In this document: in pieces, positions 1 to 11,556 of the stretch | How the letters are laid out: every line of letters starts with the position of its first letter | How positions within the stretch are numbered: the stretch's first letter is position 1 | NCBI GenBank assembly: GCA_030704615.1 | Contig: CM060732.1 | Span: 312,001-372,000 of the forward strand | Reading direction: 5' to 3' | DNA: 60,000 nucleotides | From: Takakia lepidozioides | Lineage: Eukaryota > Streptophyta > Takakiopsida > Takakiales > Takakiaceae | Translations under genes and position numbers: made by a program | Notes under the pieces: model-generated | Told to the model about the DNA's origin: nothing | What the model saw: the letters and a program-made list of their open reading frames with translations, nothing else | Database searches by the model: none

Positions 1-1015
1 ACCTCTTTGCCCTTTTCCAGAGCTGCATGCAGCCTCCCACACGCATTATAAACACAAAGAAATGTGATGTGTCTGGGCTTCAGCCCTCTCTCGCATTATT
101 TGCTCATACGTCTCCAAAGCATCAATCCCACACCCATATTGTTGCGCTTACCCTGCAATCATGGTACTCCAAAGACACCACATCTTGTTTAGCTAGCCAT
201 GTTGTCGAACACTCCCTAATTTGCATCATTGTTGCACCTACATTTGGCATAACTGTCCACCAGGAGAGTGTTCAGAACGACATCTGGTACAATTGCAGCT
301 TTGACGATGTCACCATGATGGACCTCTGTGCCCTTTCCCAGAGCTGCTAGGCTCGAATTGGGCATACATGTCCACCAAGGCACAGTTCAAATGACATATG
401 GTATAATTCCAGCTTTGACATTGACACTATGGACCTCTGCTCCATTTTCCAGGGCTGCCAGGCTCACATTTGGCATAGATGTCCACCAGAGCAGAGTTCA
501 GAATGACATCTGGTACATTTCAGCTTTGACAATAGACCTGTGTGTCCATTCCACATCTGTCAGACTCACATTTGGCATACATGTCACCAAGGTAGTGTTC
601 AAAATCAGATTTGGTGTACAGTTCCAGCTTTGACAATCACCATGGACCTCTGCGCCTTTTTCTAGGGTTGCCACCTGCTTGCATTTGGCATACATTACAC
701 CAGGGTTGTGTTCTGAACCACATATGGTACGTTCAAGCTAATTTGACGATGTTCTAGGGCTGCCAGACTTGCATTTGACATGCATGTGTTGCATGGCAGT
801 GCTCAGAATGACATCTAGTACAATTCCAGCTTTGACGATGTCGTGCCATGGAACTTTGCACCCTTTTTCAAAGCTAGCATGCTCGCATGTGGCATACATG
901 TCCACCAGGGCAGTGCTTAGAATGATACCTGGTACAATTCCAGCTTTGAAGATGTCACCATGGAAGTCTTTGCCCTTTTCCAGCCTGCTGCCATGCTCGC
1001 ACATGCTTTGCCCCC
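1..1015 (-). repeat. PPR-derived tandem satellite, about 8 units
   Basis: Roughly 90-114 bp units repeat across this stretch; unit starts are visible near 245, 360, 472, 575, 687, 777 and 891, each with a 'ggcatacatgtccaccagg'-like core. On the minus strand every unit encodes the same part of a PPR motif (LEKG.EVHGDIVKAGIVPDV, then LVDMYAKC). The unit is usually not a multiple of three, so the reading frame breaks from unit to unit and no long ORF survives. Real plant PPR proteins alternate different P, L and S motifs; repetition of one motif in changing frames suggests that a PPR fragment was amplified as DNA. The array is cut by the window start. Confidence 0.75.
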
Positions 1016-1149
1016 ACAAACCAACGTGATGAGGTCAGGTTGAAGTACACCTCTCCCCGTACCTGATAATCAGGTGGATCAGGCCTTTCAGATCCCTATA
1101 ATCAGGCCCTTCAGATCATCCTCAAGGTCCACCTGTACCAGATACCGCA

Positions 1150-1290
1150 CATAGAGGACCTTGAGGATGATATGAAGGGCCTACCTACCCTTGACACCAG
1201 ACCTGAAATTTAAACTCATGATCAAGTTGGGGAGTCTATCTTTGCACAAAACCAGATGTAGAGAAGTAAGGAGATAGTAAATGTCCGACA
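1150..1290 (+). pseudogene. LINE fragment (region after the endonuclease)
   Basis: The stretch from about 1160 (gaggatgatatgaagggcc) to 1250 reads like a diverged copy of 39,090-39,210, where a LINE endonuclease fragment continues as D-DLKG-PTLGTRLKFKL. Here the same order of residues is seen (DMKG-PTLDTR, then KFKL after a frame change). No open frame remains. The rest of 1,020-1,640 holds no gene I can support. Confidence 0.4.
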
Positions 1291-1659
1291 TGCCAACGGC
1301 CTGAAGACGATATCCATTCTCCAATACAATGCCTGGGGTATTCTCATCAGAGAGCCACCCTTGATGTAAATACTCTGAGCACACTCTTGTAGAAGAACTG
1401 GATGTCGTTGTTAGCCAGTTCTTGCTTTTCCTTCACTACTACCTCAAAGAATGCTACCTGCATCAAAAGAGATGGCTTGAATAAGCAGACTGGAGAGGGG
1501 CATGGCAGGTATATGACTCAGGATTGGGTAATAACAATTCAATACCAATATGTGATGGTGATTGATGAATACATGTCCTTGACCCATTTGTCAAGGGTGA
1601 GATGATACCCTTGAACTTCTCCTCGTCTTGTTGGCTATTTCTCTATTGCTACATTGGCA

Positions 1660-1740
1660 GTAACATGTCCACGAGGGTACTGTTTAGAATTATGACAAAC
1701 TTCTTCTCAACGTACATTAAGAAAGCCACACCTTGCGACT
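1660..1740 (-). pseudogene. PPR repeat piece left of the inserted transposon
   Basis: Minus-strand reading gives FLMYVEKKF followed by NSTLVDM, the same wording as the PPR-derived units at 3,334-4,085. It ends exactly where the 1.6 kb element begins; the array continues on the other side of that element. Confidence 0.65.
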
Positions 1741-3333
1741 GGGGGGTGCTAGTCTGTGAGCGGAAAGATGCGTGAGCGGGAAGATGCTCACGTAATAGGG
1801 TGCATGGGCCTACAATCGCGGATGAGGAAGCCCCGGGAGACCTATTTCCGCGGGAATGAGTGTACATATCATGCATACTTGGATGAATGTTGGATGAATG
1901 TTGGTAGAATAATGGATGAATGATGGATGAATAATTCATGAATGGTTGAATGCGAGATGGCTGATGGATAGACATATGCTTCGCAATGCATGAACAATGG
2001 ATGAGTGGATGGTTAGAGACTGGATGTATTATCGAGGGTCATCGCTTAGGTACTTCCCCGGAATGAGGACATAATAGATGTACCTGAACCATACATTCAG
2101 AAAACACAGATGCAGCAGGTGCTTGTTAATTCCCATTAAACCCCCTTGTAATCAATGTCGCGTTGATGATCCCTGAACTTCCCAAAAGACTAGAAGACAC
2201 GAAACACTAAGCAAGACAAAGATTTATTTCGATTGAAATCCATAGCATTATCAAGGTTGCGTTAACGCAACCTTGATTGTGTCCCATACAAAATACAAAA
2301 GACAGTGCAAAAATGATGCTTTCATTTCTCAAATCAAGGTTGCGTCAACGGAGGTTGATTTACATCCTGCGACTTCAACTTTTTTTTTTGGAAAAAATAT
2401 GCTTTCATTTCTCAAATCAAGGTTGCGTCAATGCAAAGTTGTTTTCCATCCTGCGACTTCAATTTTTTTTTTAATTTGTTTTTTTGGAAAAATGATGCTT
2501 TCATTTCTCAAATCAACCTTGCGTCAACGCAAGGTTGATTTGCCCATACAAAATGCGAAAAACAGTGCAAAAAAGATGCTTTCATTTCTCAAATCAAGGT
2601 TGCGTCAACGCAAGGTTGATTTGCATCTTGCGTTTTTTTTTGTTTTTTTTGTTTTTTTTAAAAAAAAGGATGCTTTTATTTCTCAAATCAACCTTGACGC
2701 AAGGTTGATTTGCATGACATAAATTTTATAAATTATTAAAATTATTTTTTTTAAAAAAACGCAAAAAAAAGGGTCGCAGGATGCAAATCAACCTTGCGTT
2801 GATGCAACCTTCATTTGAGAAATGAAAGCATCTTTTTTCCAAAAAAAAAAACAAAAACTACCGTAATCATCCACTTCCACTCGGAAATCAACCTCGCGTT
2901 GACACAAGGTTGATTTCAAGTCCTCTGAAATCAACCTCATGTTGACACAAGGTTGATTTCAAGTTCTCCGAAATTAACCTTGTGTTGCTGTCATCCATGC
3001 TTCATTAATCCATCTTTTGTCATCCTGCATTCATTCTACATTCATCCATTCCACATAGTCATTAATCCTTAAGAATTTCGCCACATATTTCTCTCAAATT
3101 TTCATGCATGGAACTCGACGTCTTAGGTCCCAGGCATCGTATGTTACCCTCCGTTCCACTCAACATTGCCCCCACGACAATAGGTCCTGCTTTTCCCACG
3201 GCTATAGGCTCCGCTTCCCTTATGTGCTCACGCTTAAGAAATCTGCTCACGCTTAAGAGATCTGCTCACGGTTAATGAAGTCTGCTCACGCTTAGTGCGC
3301 TAAGCGTGAGCGCGCTCACACGCTAGCTTCCCT
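1741..3333. mobile_element. Non-autonomous DNA transposon, 1.6 kb, 10 bp TSD
   Basis: The sequence CCTTGCGACT flanks both sides (1731-1740 and 3334-3343), a perfect 10 bp target-site duplication inside a PPR-derived repeat. The left end (GGGGGGTGCTAGTCTGTGAGCG) and the reverse complement of the right end (AGGGAAGCTAGCGTGTGAGC) form an imperfect terminal inverted repeat. Just inside lie several copies of GTGAGC (left) and GCTCAC (right, 3,220-3,325), as subterminal transposase sites often appear. No transposase is encoded. A 9-11 bp TSD is usual for Mutator-like elements, so that superfamily is the first guess. Both ends also share a short GC-rich block (near 1,850 and 3,190). Confidence 0.75.
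2245..2995. repeat. Array of short palindromes inside the 1.6 kb element
   Basis: At least nine copies of a palindrome related to AATCAAGGTTGCG-TCAACGCAAGGTTGATT occur near 2252, 2332, 2416, 2510, 2594, 2682, 2786, 2887 and 2928. The first is fully self-complementary (ATCAAGGTTGCG / CGCAACCTTGAT, centre 2264). From 2332 to 2690 they are spaced about 85-90 bp with a constant 'gatgctttcatttctc' leader and T-rich linkers. Beyond about 2740 the unit order is reversed, so the whole array is roughly an inverted repeat. An ORF of 149 codons across it only reflects the repeat and poly(T). Confidence 0.85.
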
Positions 3334-4085
3334 CCTTGCGACTGCGACTGTCCCACCATCAACAAGGATCTTTACAATCTCGTGCCAGCTCTGCTTCATG
3401 CTCCACGACACCACATTTCGTTAAGCCATATTGTTGAACGCTCCTTTTGCATCCTCGATGGCTCCACATTTGGTATACATATCCACGAGGGTACTGTTTA
3501 GAATTATGACAAACTTCTTCTCAACGTACATTAAGAAAGCCACACCTTGCAACTGCGACTGTCCCACCATCGACAAGGATCTTTACAAGCTCGTGCCAGC
3601 TCTGCTTCATGCTCCACGACACCACATTTCGTTAAGCCATATTGTTGAACGCTCCCTTTGCATCCTCGATGGCTCCACATTTGGCATATATATCCACGAG
3701 GGTTCTGAATAAACTTCTTCTCAACGTATATTAAGAAAGCCACACCTTGCGACTGAGACTGTCCACCATTGACAAGGATCTTTGCAAAGCTCGTGCCAGC
3801 TCTGCTTCATGCTCCACGACACCACATTTCGTTAAGCCATATTGTTGAACGCTCCCTTTGCATCCTCTCGATGGCTCCACATTTGGCGTACAAACTTCTT
3901 CTCAACATACATTAAGAAAGCCACACCTTGCGATTGCGACTATCCACCATCGACAAGGATCTTTGCAAAGCTCGTGCCAGCTCTGCTTCATGCTCCACCA
4001 CACCACATTTCGTTAAAGCCATATTGTTGAACGCTCCCTCGAGGCTCCACATTTGGCATATCTAGGAGGTACTGTTCAGAATGAC
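3334..4085 (-). repeat. Second PPR-derived tandem array, 4 units of about 180-210 bp
   Basis: Units begin near 3336, 3546, 3741 and 3920 with 'cttgcgactgcgactgtcc'. On the minus strand they encode pieces of PPR wording (NSTLVDMYTKCGAIEDAKGAFNN, split by stops, then KPYGLTKCGVVEHEAELARACKD). Unit length varies and frames are broken. It is the continuation of the piece at 1,660-1,740 and is distinct from the array at 1-1,015. Confidence 0.7.
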
Positions 4086-4699
4086 ACTCCTTCCCGTATC
4101 CTTCCAAAGCCTCTAACCAGAGCATCCCCTCGATCGCCACCCTAGTAGGCTCTCGGAGCAGGAAGAAGAGTGATAGTGAGGGCGTTCTTGAAAAGTATCG
4201 AAGTCCCCGTGTGAATGAAATAAGTGGATCAAATCATCCAAATCCTTGCATGTAATGAAATCATCCAATTGATGAATGAAAATAATCAAATTTAATAAAA
4301 TCATCCATCAATGGATTTTCATAAGAGTCATGCAAATGACCTTATCTTGTCAAAGGGAGTTGACTACACCAATCTAGAGTCATTTGCATTACTGTTTAGA
4401 GTCGTGTGTGTGACCCATGATCACCATTCTATTCTAGTCAAACGACATTCACCGGGATAAAGGCATATACACGACCCTTTTTGGTAATTTTCGGTCATAC
4501 CTATGACATTTTTGAACGATGATGACATTGAGTCATGGTTTGAGTCATAGAAACCACGACTCTCCAAAAAAACAAGTCAGAAAAACCATGATTTGGCGTA
4601 GTGCCAACAAGCTCCATTTCTTCATGAAGCTCACAAAAACGCATCTGAAAATACACACCTTTACAAACTTGGTGCACCTGCACTTCTCATGCATATCCC
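4086..4699. other. No gene seen; AT-rich spacer
   Basis: I see no supportable gene. At 4,190-4,315 a loose 'aaatcatccaa' motif recurs. ORFs here are short and overlap on both strands without motifs. Confidence 0.5.
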
Positions 4700-5675
4700 C
4701 TGGCTCTAGGGCGCCTCGTTGCTGCCCTTCCAGCCCCGCTCTTGCCACTCCAAAAGCCCTTACACTGCTGAGTTTCAGATTGAAACTCCAACTCAGCACA
4801 ATGCTTCACAAGTGCACTGATTTGCACACAAGAGGGACGAGCCCCCTCTCTTCACTCATACCTCTTCATGAGCTTGGAGCTGAAGCTCCCAACGGGCTGC
4901 GATGCATCCCCTTGCACCTCCACCATTCGGCTGCTCCTCATCTACCCGCAACAACTAGTTTCGGGCAGAAATACCTAGAGCTGATCATATCATCTCCAAC
5001 CTGCAACATGCTAGCTTCCCATGCACAGCCCACATTCCTGCAGCTCTTTAACTCGGCCTGCAACTGAAGAGGAGACCACCAATTTGCCCACTCGTGTCCA
5101 GTATCTCCTCCGCTTCACACTAGAAGCCCAAACTTGGTTGCCATAGCGTTGAGCTATACAACGCCGCTCTTCAACATAGGCTACCCGCCTCTCTATCTAT
5201 TGCAAACCTGCAACCTATTCGCCTTCGCACTCTATCCGCTTTGGATAGGCTCACGCACGGATCCCTGCATTCGAGGCTGAACCGCTTCTCATGAAAACAC
5301 AAGTGCTACAAAACAACTCGAACCTAGCACTCACAGACTCAAGCTGATATTTCTCGAGTAATAAGAGAAAGAATGATACAAGTACACAAACTTTCTCAAA
5401 CTCACATACTTGCACATGAAAACATCATTCATATATTAAGTCGAGCCAAGTGCACCCCACACCATGGGGAATCCACACTACGGCGCCATAGCTAGACGCG
5501 GTGAGGCTCAACTCGAGAAAGATGAGCCCACCGCGATCTGCCGTGAAGATAACAACGCCAGGTGCCCAAACATGTATTGGCCCCTGGATTGACACTTGGA
5601 TCAATCCCAAATATCAATATATAAAAGCTAGCTATTTCCTAGCTAACTTCACACTAGTGGTAAAATAACTTGACA
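4700..5675 (-). mobile_element. LTR fragment in reverse orientation
   Basis: This stretch is the reverse complement of 22,993 to about 23,860: the shared LTR start TGTCAAGTTATTTTACCACT is found reversed at 5,656-5,675, and the match runs through the 'ccatggggaatccacac' block and the 'caacgctatggcaacc' block to about 4,700. It ends without the far LTR end or any coding region, so it is a truncated or solo LTR. The same start is found reversed at 58,026. Confidence 0.8.
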
Positions 5676-6085
5676 ATGCAAAAGGAGTTCAACACTATGA
5701 CTTTGATCACGTTGTATGTGCTTGCTTGCACATACAATCTAATTTACAAAATGAGGCCCTGTGGATACAGATTTGTAACAAGTGCTCGACAACTTGCAAG
5801 AAACTTGGAGGTCCCCACAGTTAATGACTTGGGCTATACCAAGCGTTATATTTGCTGTCTGCAGGTACACATGTCACATATTTGCAATCAAAGTTGACAG
5901 AAATTTGTTGGAAGCCCAATGTAATCACCTTTGTCTCTACATCTGCTGACTTGGGCTTCAAATTGATGCAAGAAATAACTGCAGTGTTCCTAAAATCTCT
6001 TCTATTGTAAGTGCACAGGCTAAGTCCCATCCTCACATTGTATACACATGAAATTGAGTGGCAACAAGTGAATAGAAATAGGTAA

Positions 6086-6349
6086 ATGATTTGTTTCATT
6101 TCTAGGAGTATTAATATTCTCTATCCTTGCCTCGAGTGTTATCCAACGGGGGAGTGGTTGACCCTTCGCTTCATGTGCAGATATCAGAAGAAGGACAAAG
6201 AGGTCCATGGTTGCATCGTCGAAGCTAGAATTGTGGCAGATGTCATTCTGAACAATACCCTTGTAAACATGTATGCCAAATGTGGGTGCTTTGAGGATGC
6301 AAAGCAAGTGTTCGAGAAAGTGGTCCGTGAAATCCCCCATGGGTCGTGA
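6086..6349 (+). pseudogene. PPR protein fragment
   Basis: The best-preserved PPR relic here. The frame includes KEVHGCIVEARIVADVILN followed by NTLVNMYAKCGCFEDAKQVF, two adjoining PPR motifs, and stops at 6,347-6,349. No start codon context or other PPR motifs adjoin it, so it is a gene fragment. Family members bind organellar RNA. The stretch 5,676-6,085 before it shows nothing. Confidence 0.75.
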
Positions 6350-6479
6350 CACAAGGTCGAGGACAATGTGGTGAGGGCACCTTCTTCTTCAACCTATTTC
6401 AGCATGTTTTGCCCTCTCATCAGACTCGTCCCTGAATTTGCATGTTGCACTCTGTATTTTAGCTCGTTAGGTGGATCTA

Positions 6480-8165
6480 CATGGGTAGATGGTCAACTGG
6501 AAACAGCAGCAGCATAAGAACAATTGATAGAACCAGGCACCACTAATGAAGGCACCTTCTTCAACATATTTCAGCTTGTTTTCCCTGTTATCGTCCCTAA
6601 TTTTTCATGTTGAATTCTGCAAGTTAGCTAGTTGTTGGAGTGACTTTGACATGATACTGCCAATGTGACAACAGGAAAGTGTCCAAACAAAAATAGGTAA
6701 TAGAGATGAGGAGAAGCTATGGAATGAATACTTTTCTGACCCCAGTCAATGGTGGGACAACCAAGGCAAAAAGGTGGATGCATGTTGGAAGCAGACGCAA
6801 GTCAGCATAGGAACTAGTGTGATAAGTAGGTTGGGTGTTTGCTGGTCGAGTTCTAGGCTGTCATTGTCAACTACTAGCAGCAAGGCAAGGATGTATGCAT
6901 GATCTGTGCAGAGGCATGGATAGTTAAGGGAACAGGGATAGAGTGTGGATCCAGATTCATCCAAGAAGGCCGGATTTCAAGCTCTAGATTACCTATGATT
7001 CATTGTGGAATGATAGCTACAAGAAACCTGCATGGGTACATGGTCAAGTGGAAGCCGCAGCAGCAGCAGCACAATTGATCCATTACGACATTGCTAATGA
7101 AGGCACGTTCTTCAACACATTTCATCATGTTTTTCCCTCTTATCAGAATTGGTCCTAAATTATCATGTTGAATTCTGCAAGTTAGCTGGTTGAGTGAACC
7201 TTTGATAGTTTGGAGTGACTGACATGACACTGTCAATGTGACAACATGAAAGTAACCAGAAATGGGTAACAGAGATGAGGAGAAGCTGTGGAATGAATAC
7301 TTTTCTGACCCCAGTCAATGGTGGGACAATCAAGGCAAGAAGGTGAATGCTTGTTGGATTATAGAGAGTAGCGGATTGCAATGGAACATAGGAACTAGTG
7401 TGATAAGTTGAGTTGGGTGCTTCCTAGAACAAATCTAGGCTGGCATCGTCAGCTGCTAGTAGCAAGGCAAGGATGTATGCATGATTTGTGCAGAGGCATG
7501 GATAACTGAAGGAGCAGGGATAGAGTGTGGGTGCAGATTCACCGAAGAGGGCTGGAATTTAAGCTCCAGATTAACTATGAAGCTACAAGAAACCTGCATG
7601 GGTAGATGGTCAATTGGCAGCAGCGGCACAATTGATAAATCAGACACTGCTAATGAAGGCATCTTCTGCAGCACATTTCACCCTGTTTTTTCCTCTTATC
7701 AAAATCGGCCCTAAATTTCCATGTTGCATTCTGCAAGTTAGCTGGTTGAGATAATCTAGTTTGGAGTGACTTTGACATGATACTGCCAATGTGACAACAT
7801 GAAAGTATCAAAAAACAAGTAACAGAGATGATGAGAAGCTGTGGAATGAATACTTTTGTGACCCCAGTCAATGATGGGATGTCCAACCAAGGCAAAAAGG
7901 TGAATGCCTGTTACATTTCAGAGAGTAGCAGACACAATTCAGCATAGGAACTAGTTTGATACCATGAGTTGGGTGTTTCCTAGAAAAAATCTAGGCTGTC
8001 ATTGTCAGCTCCCAGCAGCAAGGCAAGGATAAATGCATGATTTGTGCAGAGGCATGGATAGCTGAAAGAGCAGAGATAGAGTGTGGTCCAGATTCATCTA
8101 AGAGGGCAAGATTTCAAGCACAAGATTACCTATGATTCCCTGTGTATCAATAGCTACAAGAAACC
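6480..8165 (+). repeat. Three ~560 bp tandem units with OSB-type PDF motif
   Basis: Units begin near 6,480, 7,028 and 7,592 with 'tgcatgggtagatggtcaa', and a fourth start is cut at 8,165. Each carries a segment (6,717-6,775; 7,290-7,350; 7,841-7,905) whose translation reads LW.EYFSDPSQWWDN.GKKV. This closely resembles the PDF motif of plant organellar single-stranded-DNA-binding proteins (OSB), which has the pattern W..FF..P..WWDNR..K.NP. Frames shift between units and stops are frequent, so these are not working exons. The same family occurs reversed at 37,560-38,560. Confidence 0.65.
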
Positions 8166-8349
8166 TGCATAGGTAGATGGTATATTCCGTGGGACTAAAT
8201 GTGTTACTGAAGTCTTGCATTATGAGGATCACAATTGCTTGGCAGCTTACCCGCACGAGGCCTTGACCCTTAGGCAATCCCCAGGTTGAGTTTTCCATGA
8301 GTAGTGAGCAGGTTTTGTCGAACAGTGCCGAACTTAAGGGAATATTTAT

Positions 8350-8660
8350 AGAATATATCAAATATCCAAAGAATATTCTTCTGAACCAGTGCTGAGCCTA
8401 TGTGGAGGAATATTCTGTCGAGGAATATTCTTCTGAACCTGTGCCGAGCCTATGCCGAACCAGTTCGGACCACTTTCGAACCTATGGTACTGTTCGGTGC
8501 CGAACCTTCAACATTATATGCAATATAAATTTAGTAAAAATCTCATTTGGAATCCAAAATGGAAATATTCTATAAACCGAACCTATCCCGAACCTGGAAG
8601 TGGTTCGGCAAACAGGTTCGGGCGGTTCGGTGATGTTCGGCAAAACCTGCTCACTGCTCA
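8350..8660. repeat. Cluster of CCGAAC / GTTCGG motifs
   Basis: CCGAACC and its complement GGTTCGG recur about a dozen times in both orientations between 8,380 and 8,645, followed by a 'ctcactgctcactgctcatgg' stretch. Opposed hexamer clusters like this often lie near the ends of hAT-type non-autonomous elements, but I find no clear terminal repeats or duplication. It follows directly on the truncated fourth OSB-type unit. Confidence 0.45.
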
Positions 8661-8669
8661 CTGCTCATG

Positions 8670-9480
8670 GATTTTCAACCCCCGGCAATCCCCAGAGCAG
8701 TAGTAGCTTTTGGGCTACTTTTTTACTTTGGTTTTTTCATTTTGTCCCATGAGCTCTTTGAGCTTTCCGCAGATGTAATAAAGTACCATTTTGTTTCATT
8801 TTTGTTTCATGGCATGTTTTTCATTGTTTTCACATTTCTAATGACATGATTAGTTCTCTTGTATGGCATTACATGCGTATATACTAGTCGGCTCACTACA
8901 AACCAAAACTTCAAAGCATGAACCACTATGATTGATTGTTCAAGTAATTTCAAGCACTTCATTTAAAGTAGTAAAGTAGTGGTTGCGCCGACTTCCGCAG
9001 TCGCAGTTGCCACTCGGCATGTAGCACTGCAAGTTATGTGGTCGACTACCACGTGGCGCCCCAGGCCCGTGGCCACGTGGCAGCAGTGCTGCTCGTCGCG
9101 CCGCCGCCACGTCGTCGTCCACGTCCGCGTCCATGTGTCACCGCGCTCTGGCGAGTCATTCTACTCATGCGGGGGGGAAAAACAAAGTCAGCCCAAAATG
9201 TCAGACACATGGGCGGCTGGCCTGGTTACGCTACGTGTTGACTCAGTAATAATCGCAATTATCGCTGAGCAGTTGATCATGCGTCTGCGTCCGCTACCAC
9301 TCCAATCAGATGTCCGATCCAACTTCCATGTCTGTTGTAACTAGTCGTTTACTACTTCAGTCGATTCCGTGTTTATTGTTTTTTTTTACTCAAAATGAGT
9401 TGTTTCCCCAGTCGTAAAAGACACGAATGCTTGTTGTGGTTGCAGATCACTGCTGCAAAACATGGAAATGAGTGGCATCT
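8670..9480. other. No gene seen; GC-rich patch
   Basis: No supportable coding region. 9,040-9,160 is much more GC-rich than its surroundings and holds several CACGTGGC / GCCACGTGG boxes (around 9,050 and 9,070), a G-box-like core that can bind bZIP or bHLH factors. Without a gene next to it this is only a description. Confidence 0.4.
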
Positions 9481-9485
9481 CGTAA

Positions 9486-10239
9486 ACTACTCAGAAAACA
9501 GTCCTTGAGCACCCCGTCGTCTAAAGGGGTCAAAGGATTTTGAAGCCTCATCGGCTCCCTAAATCTCGTCTCGAAGTCCGCTACCTCCTCTGTAGGGCCT
9601 TGACGGATTCATGCTAATGCCATCAGGACACTAGTGAATTGGTGCACCGCCCGGAAATGATCCAAAAAGGCGTCGCGAATCTGCAACCAAGTGACAAATG
9701 TTCCTGGTGCCTGCTGCCAATACCAAGTAGATGCTCTTCCCCTCATGATTGTGGGAAACCAGCCAGTAAGCATCGTCCAATGCTTGGTTAGAATAGCAAC
9801 ACATTGAATAAAATTTTCACATGATACTCTGGGTTCTCATGTGCTTCCCCGGAGAACCAAGGTAGATGCCTGGGTAATGTTAGTGGGCCAAGACCTGCTG
9901 GAACAATGGGTACCTCAGGTGGCCTTGGAATGTGTACCATGTTTGACACTACCGACGGCGAAGGACTAGCGGACCTTGCTGACCTGGAGAGAGGGGAGGA
10001 CTGGGTACTGGGGACACCACTCGCGAATACTCGTCACTAGAAAGACTGTCAGTATCCTCTTTCTCCCACTCTATATTGTCTAGACTTCGGGTGTCCGGGT
10101 CAGATCCGGGACTCAATTTTGGATTCTTTCCTAGCAACTGGTCCTTGACTGCCTCTCTGGCTAGTCTACGCTGCAACCTAGTGTCAAAATATATACTATC
10201 TAAACTTGGGAGTGTTTCTCTCGATCCTGAGCTAGACAT
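9486..10239 (-). pseudogene. Retrotransposon gag (Retrotrans_gag domain), broken
   Basis: A minus-strand frame starts at 10,239 (MSSSGSRETLPSLDSIYFDT) and gives 96 acidic, serine- and proline-rich residues. Continuing below 9,930 through several frameshifts, a typical plant Retrotrans_gag segment is readable: LPWFSGEAHENPEYHVK, then WFPTIMRGRASTWYWQQ, then the segment ending ADFETRFREPMRLQNPL. This is the capsid-like part of an LTR retrotransposon polyprotein. No zinc knuckle, protease or polymerase follows; the match stops near 9,486, so the element is truncated. The lineage cannot be fixed without the polymerase. The sequence is unlike the gag at 26.7 kb. Confidence 0.65.
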
Positions 10240-10246
10240 ACGCTCT

Positions 10247-11556
10247 CTATTGAGATGATGACTCTCCTACTTTTGTTTGTATCAAAGGGCCTATATTCCT
10301 TTGGATGACCATATCAAGAATGAAGGAGGTAAGATCTGGATACCTACCGTGAAATCTCGGCGATGGTTGTATATTTGTGTGCAACCGATTATGTATTAAT
10401 GGGCGTCCTATAGGCCAGGGGCCTCTACACTGTTCACAATCTGACCTCAGGACAAGATGTTGTGCTACAAAGAATTGGCAGGATTCACAATTGGTGAAGA
10501 AATCAACCTGCCACCTTAAATGGGCCACCAGTGATGACCTGGGGTGTAGAGCCCCCAAATAAATACTTGGGCATGAGCACTTACCTAGACGGCTGTCGTC
10601 AATTCCTCGTCTCTACCCACGGGTGATCCTGGTACTGAGGTATACGGAGAGCTGCTAGCAGAAGAAAATGAATGTACTACCCTTAATGGAATGATTGGAA
10701 GGAAACTAGTTGGAATGTCCCTCGCAAAATGAAATGGTGATGGTCTCTGTGGGTTCGGAATAGTTCCTCGAGGTGCTTCGTTGGGCCGATCTTCAATCCA
10801 CACAATGTCGTGTACTGTCGCGGCCAAATCTAATTGCCCATTGGTGACCAACTCAATGAAGAGCGTTGTCGCGTCATTGCTGCGGCTGTTGTAAAATCTC
10901 GGGCGGCAAATGAGCTTAGTGGTATTTGAGGGATAAGGGAGGCGTTCCTCTGCCTCCAGATAGTCCTCTAATGCACAACCAAACAACCAACAAATCCAAT
11001 CAAAAGTAAGATCAAGAGGTATTTTCCGGCCTAAAAAGGTGGTGGCCTCCCCGGATTTCCGGACGGTGGGGAGCGGTCTTTGGAAATCGATGACTTGGTC
11101 GGCGATCGTCCGGCACAAAGGGCAGCAACCCAAGTAAGCGATCTACCAAGCAAGATGTGCTTCTAATGGGGATTGCACGTTAAGATATCCCAAGAAGGGA
11201 GGTTGGCAGCAGCCAGGCCAACGTGTGTTGAACCTAAAGAACGAAGAGATAGGTGCCGTGAGGGCCTTTTTCCCCAATGGGCCTACCCTGGCCGAGATCC
11301 AGTATCCTCTGTACTCCTCGGAAATATCGAGGATACGCCTTCGCATCAACCTGCAAATGACAATTGAATCCTCCGTCAGAACTTCACTTGATCGAGTTCC
11401 AAAAATAACACGATAGAGGCCGGTAACACGTGCTTCAAATGACAGGTAGAAGCGGTGAGCGTCCATCTGAGTAGTCATACTGCATCTCCATGAAGGCCAT
11501 GACGTTAGTACTACAAAGGAATTTTCAACACTTAGCCTACCATACGGGAATCTCAA
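10247..11556 (-). CDS. Unrecognised ORFs upstream of the gag fragment
   Basis: Three minus-strand ORFs follow each other: 11,556-11,143 (137 codons), 11,133-10,585 (182 codons) and 10,558-10,247 (103 codons). The second has a Cys pair near its start (CCPLC) and a serine-rich C-terminus; the third contains C..C and C...C pairs. Together with the gag they might be one reading unit interrupted by frame changes or introns. I do not recognise the proteins. An additional ORF upstream of gag is known from the Tat/Ogre group of Ty3/gypsy elements, so these could be the 5' part of the same element; a host gene is the alternative. Confidence 0.35.

Noticed and set aside
2273-2722. 149-codon ORF rich in repeats of FISQI/FLKSRLRQ
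   Set aside because: It only follows the palindrome repeat and poly(T) linkers; the overlapping frame gives an equally long peptide.
2245-2995. Regularly spaced palindromes as a CRISPR array
   Set aside because: Plant nuclear context, spacers are A/T-rich and themselves repeated, orientation flips in the middle, no cas genes.
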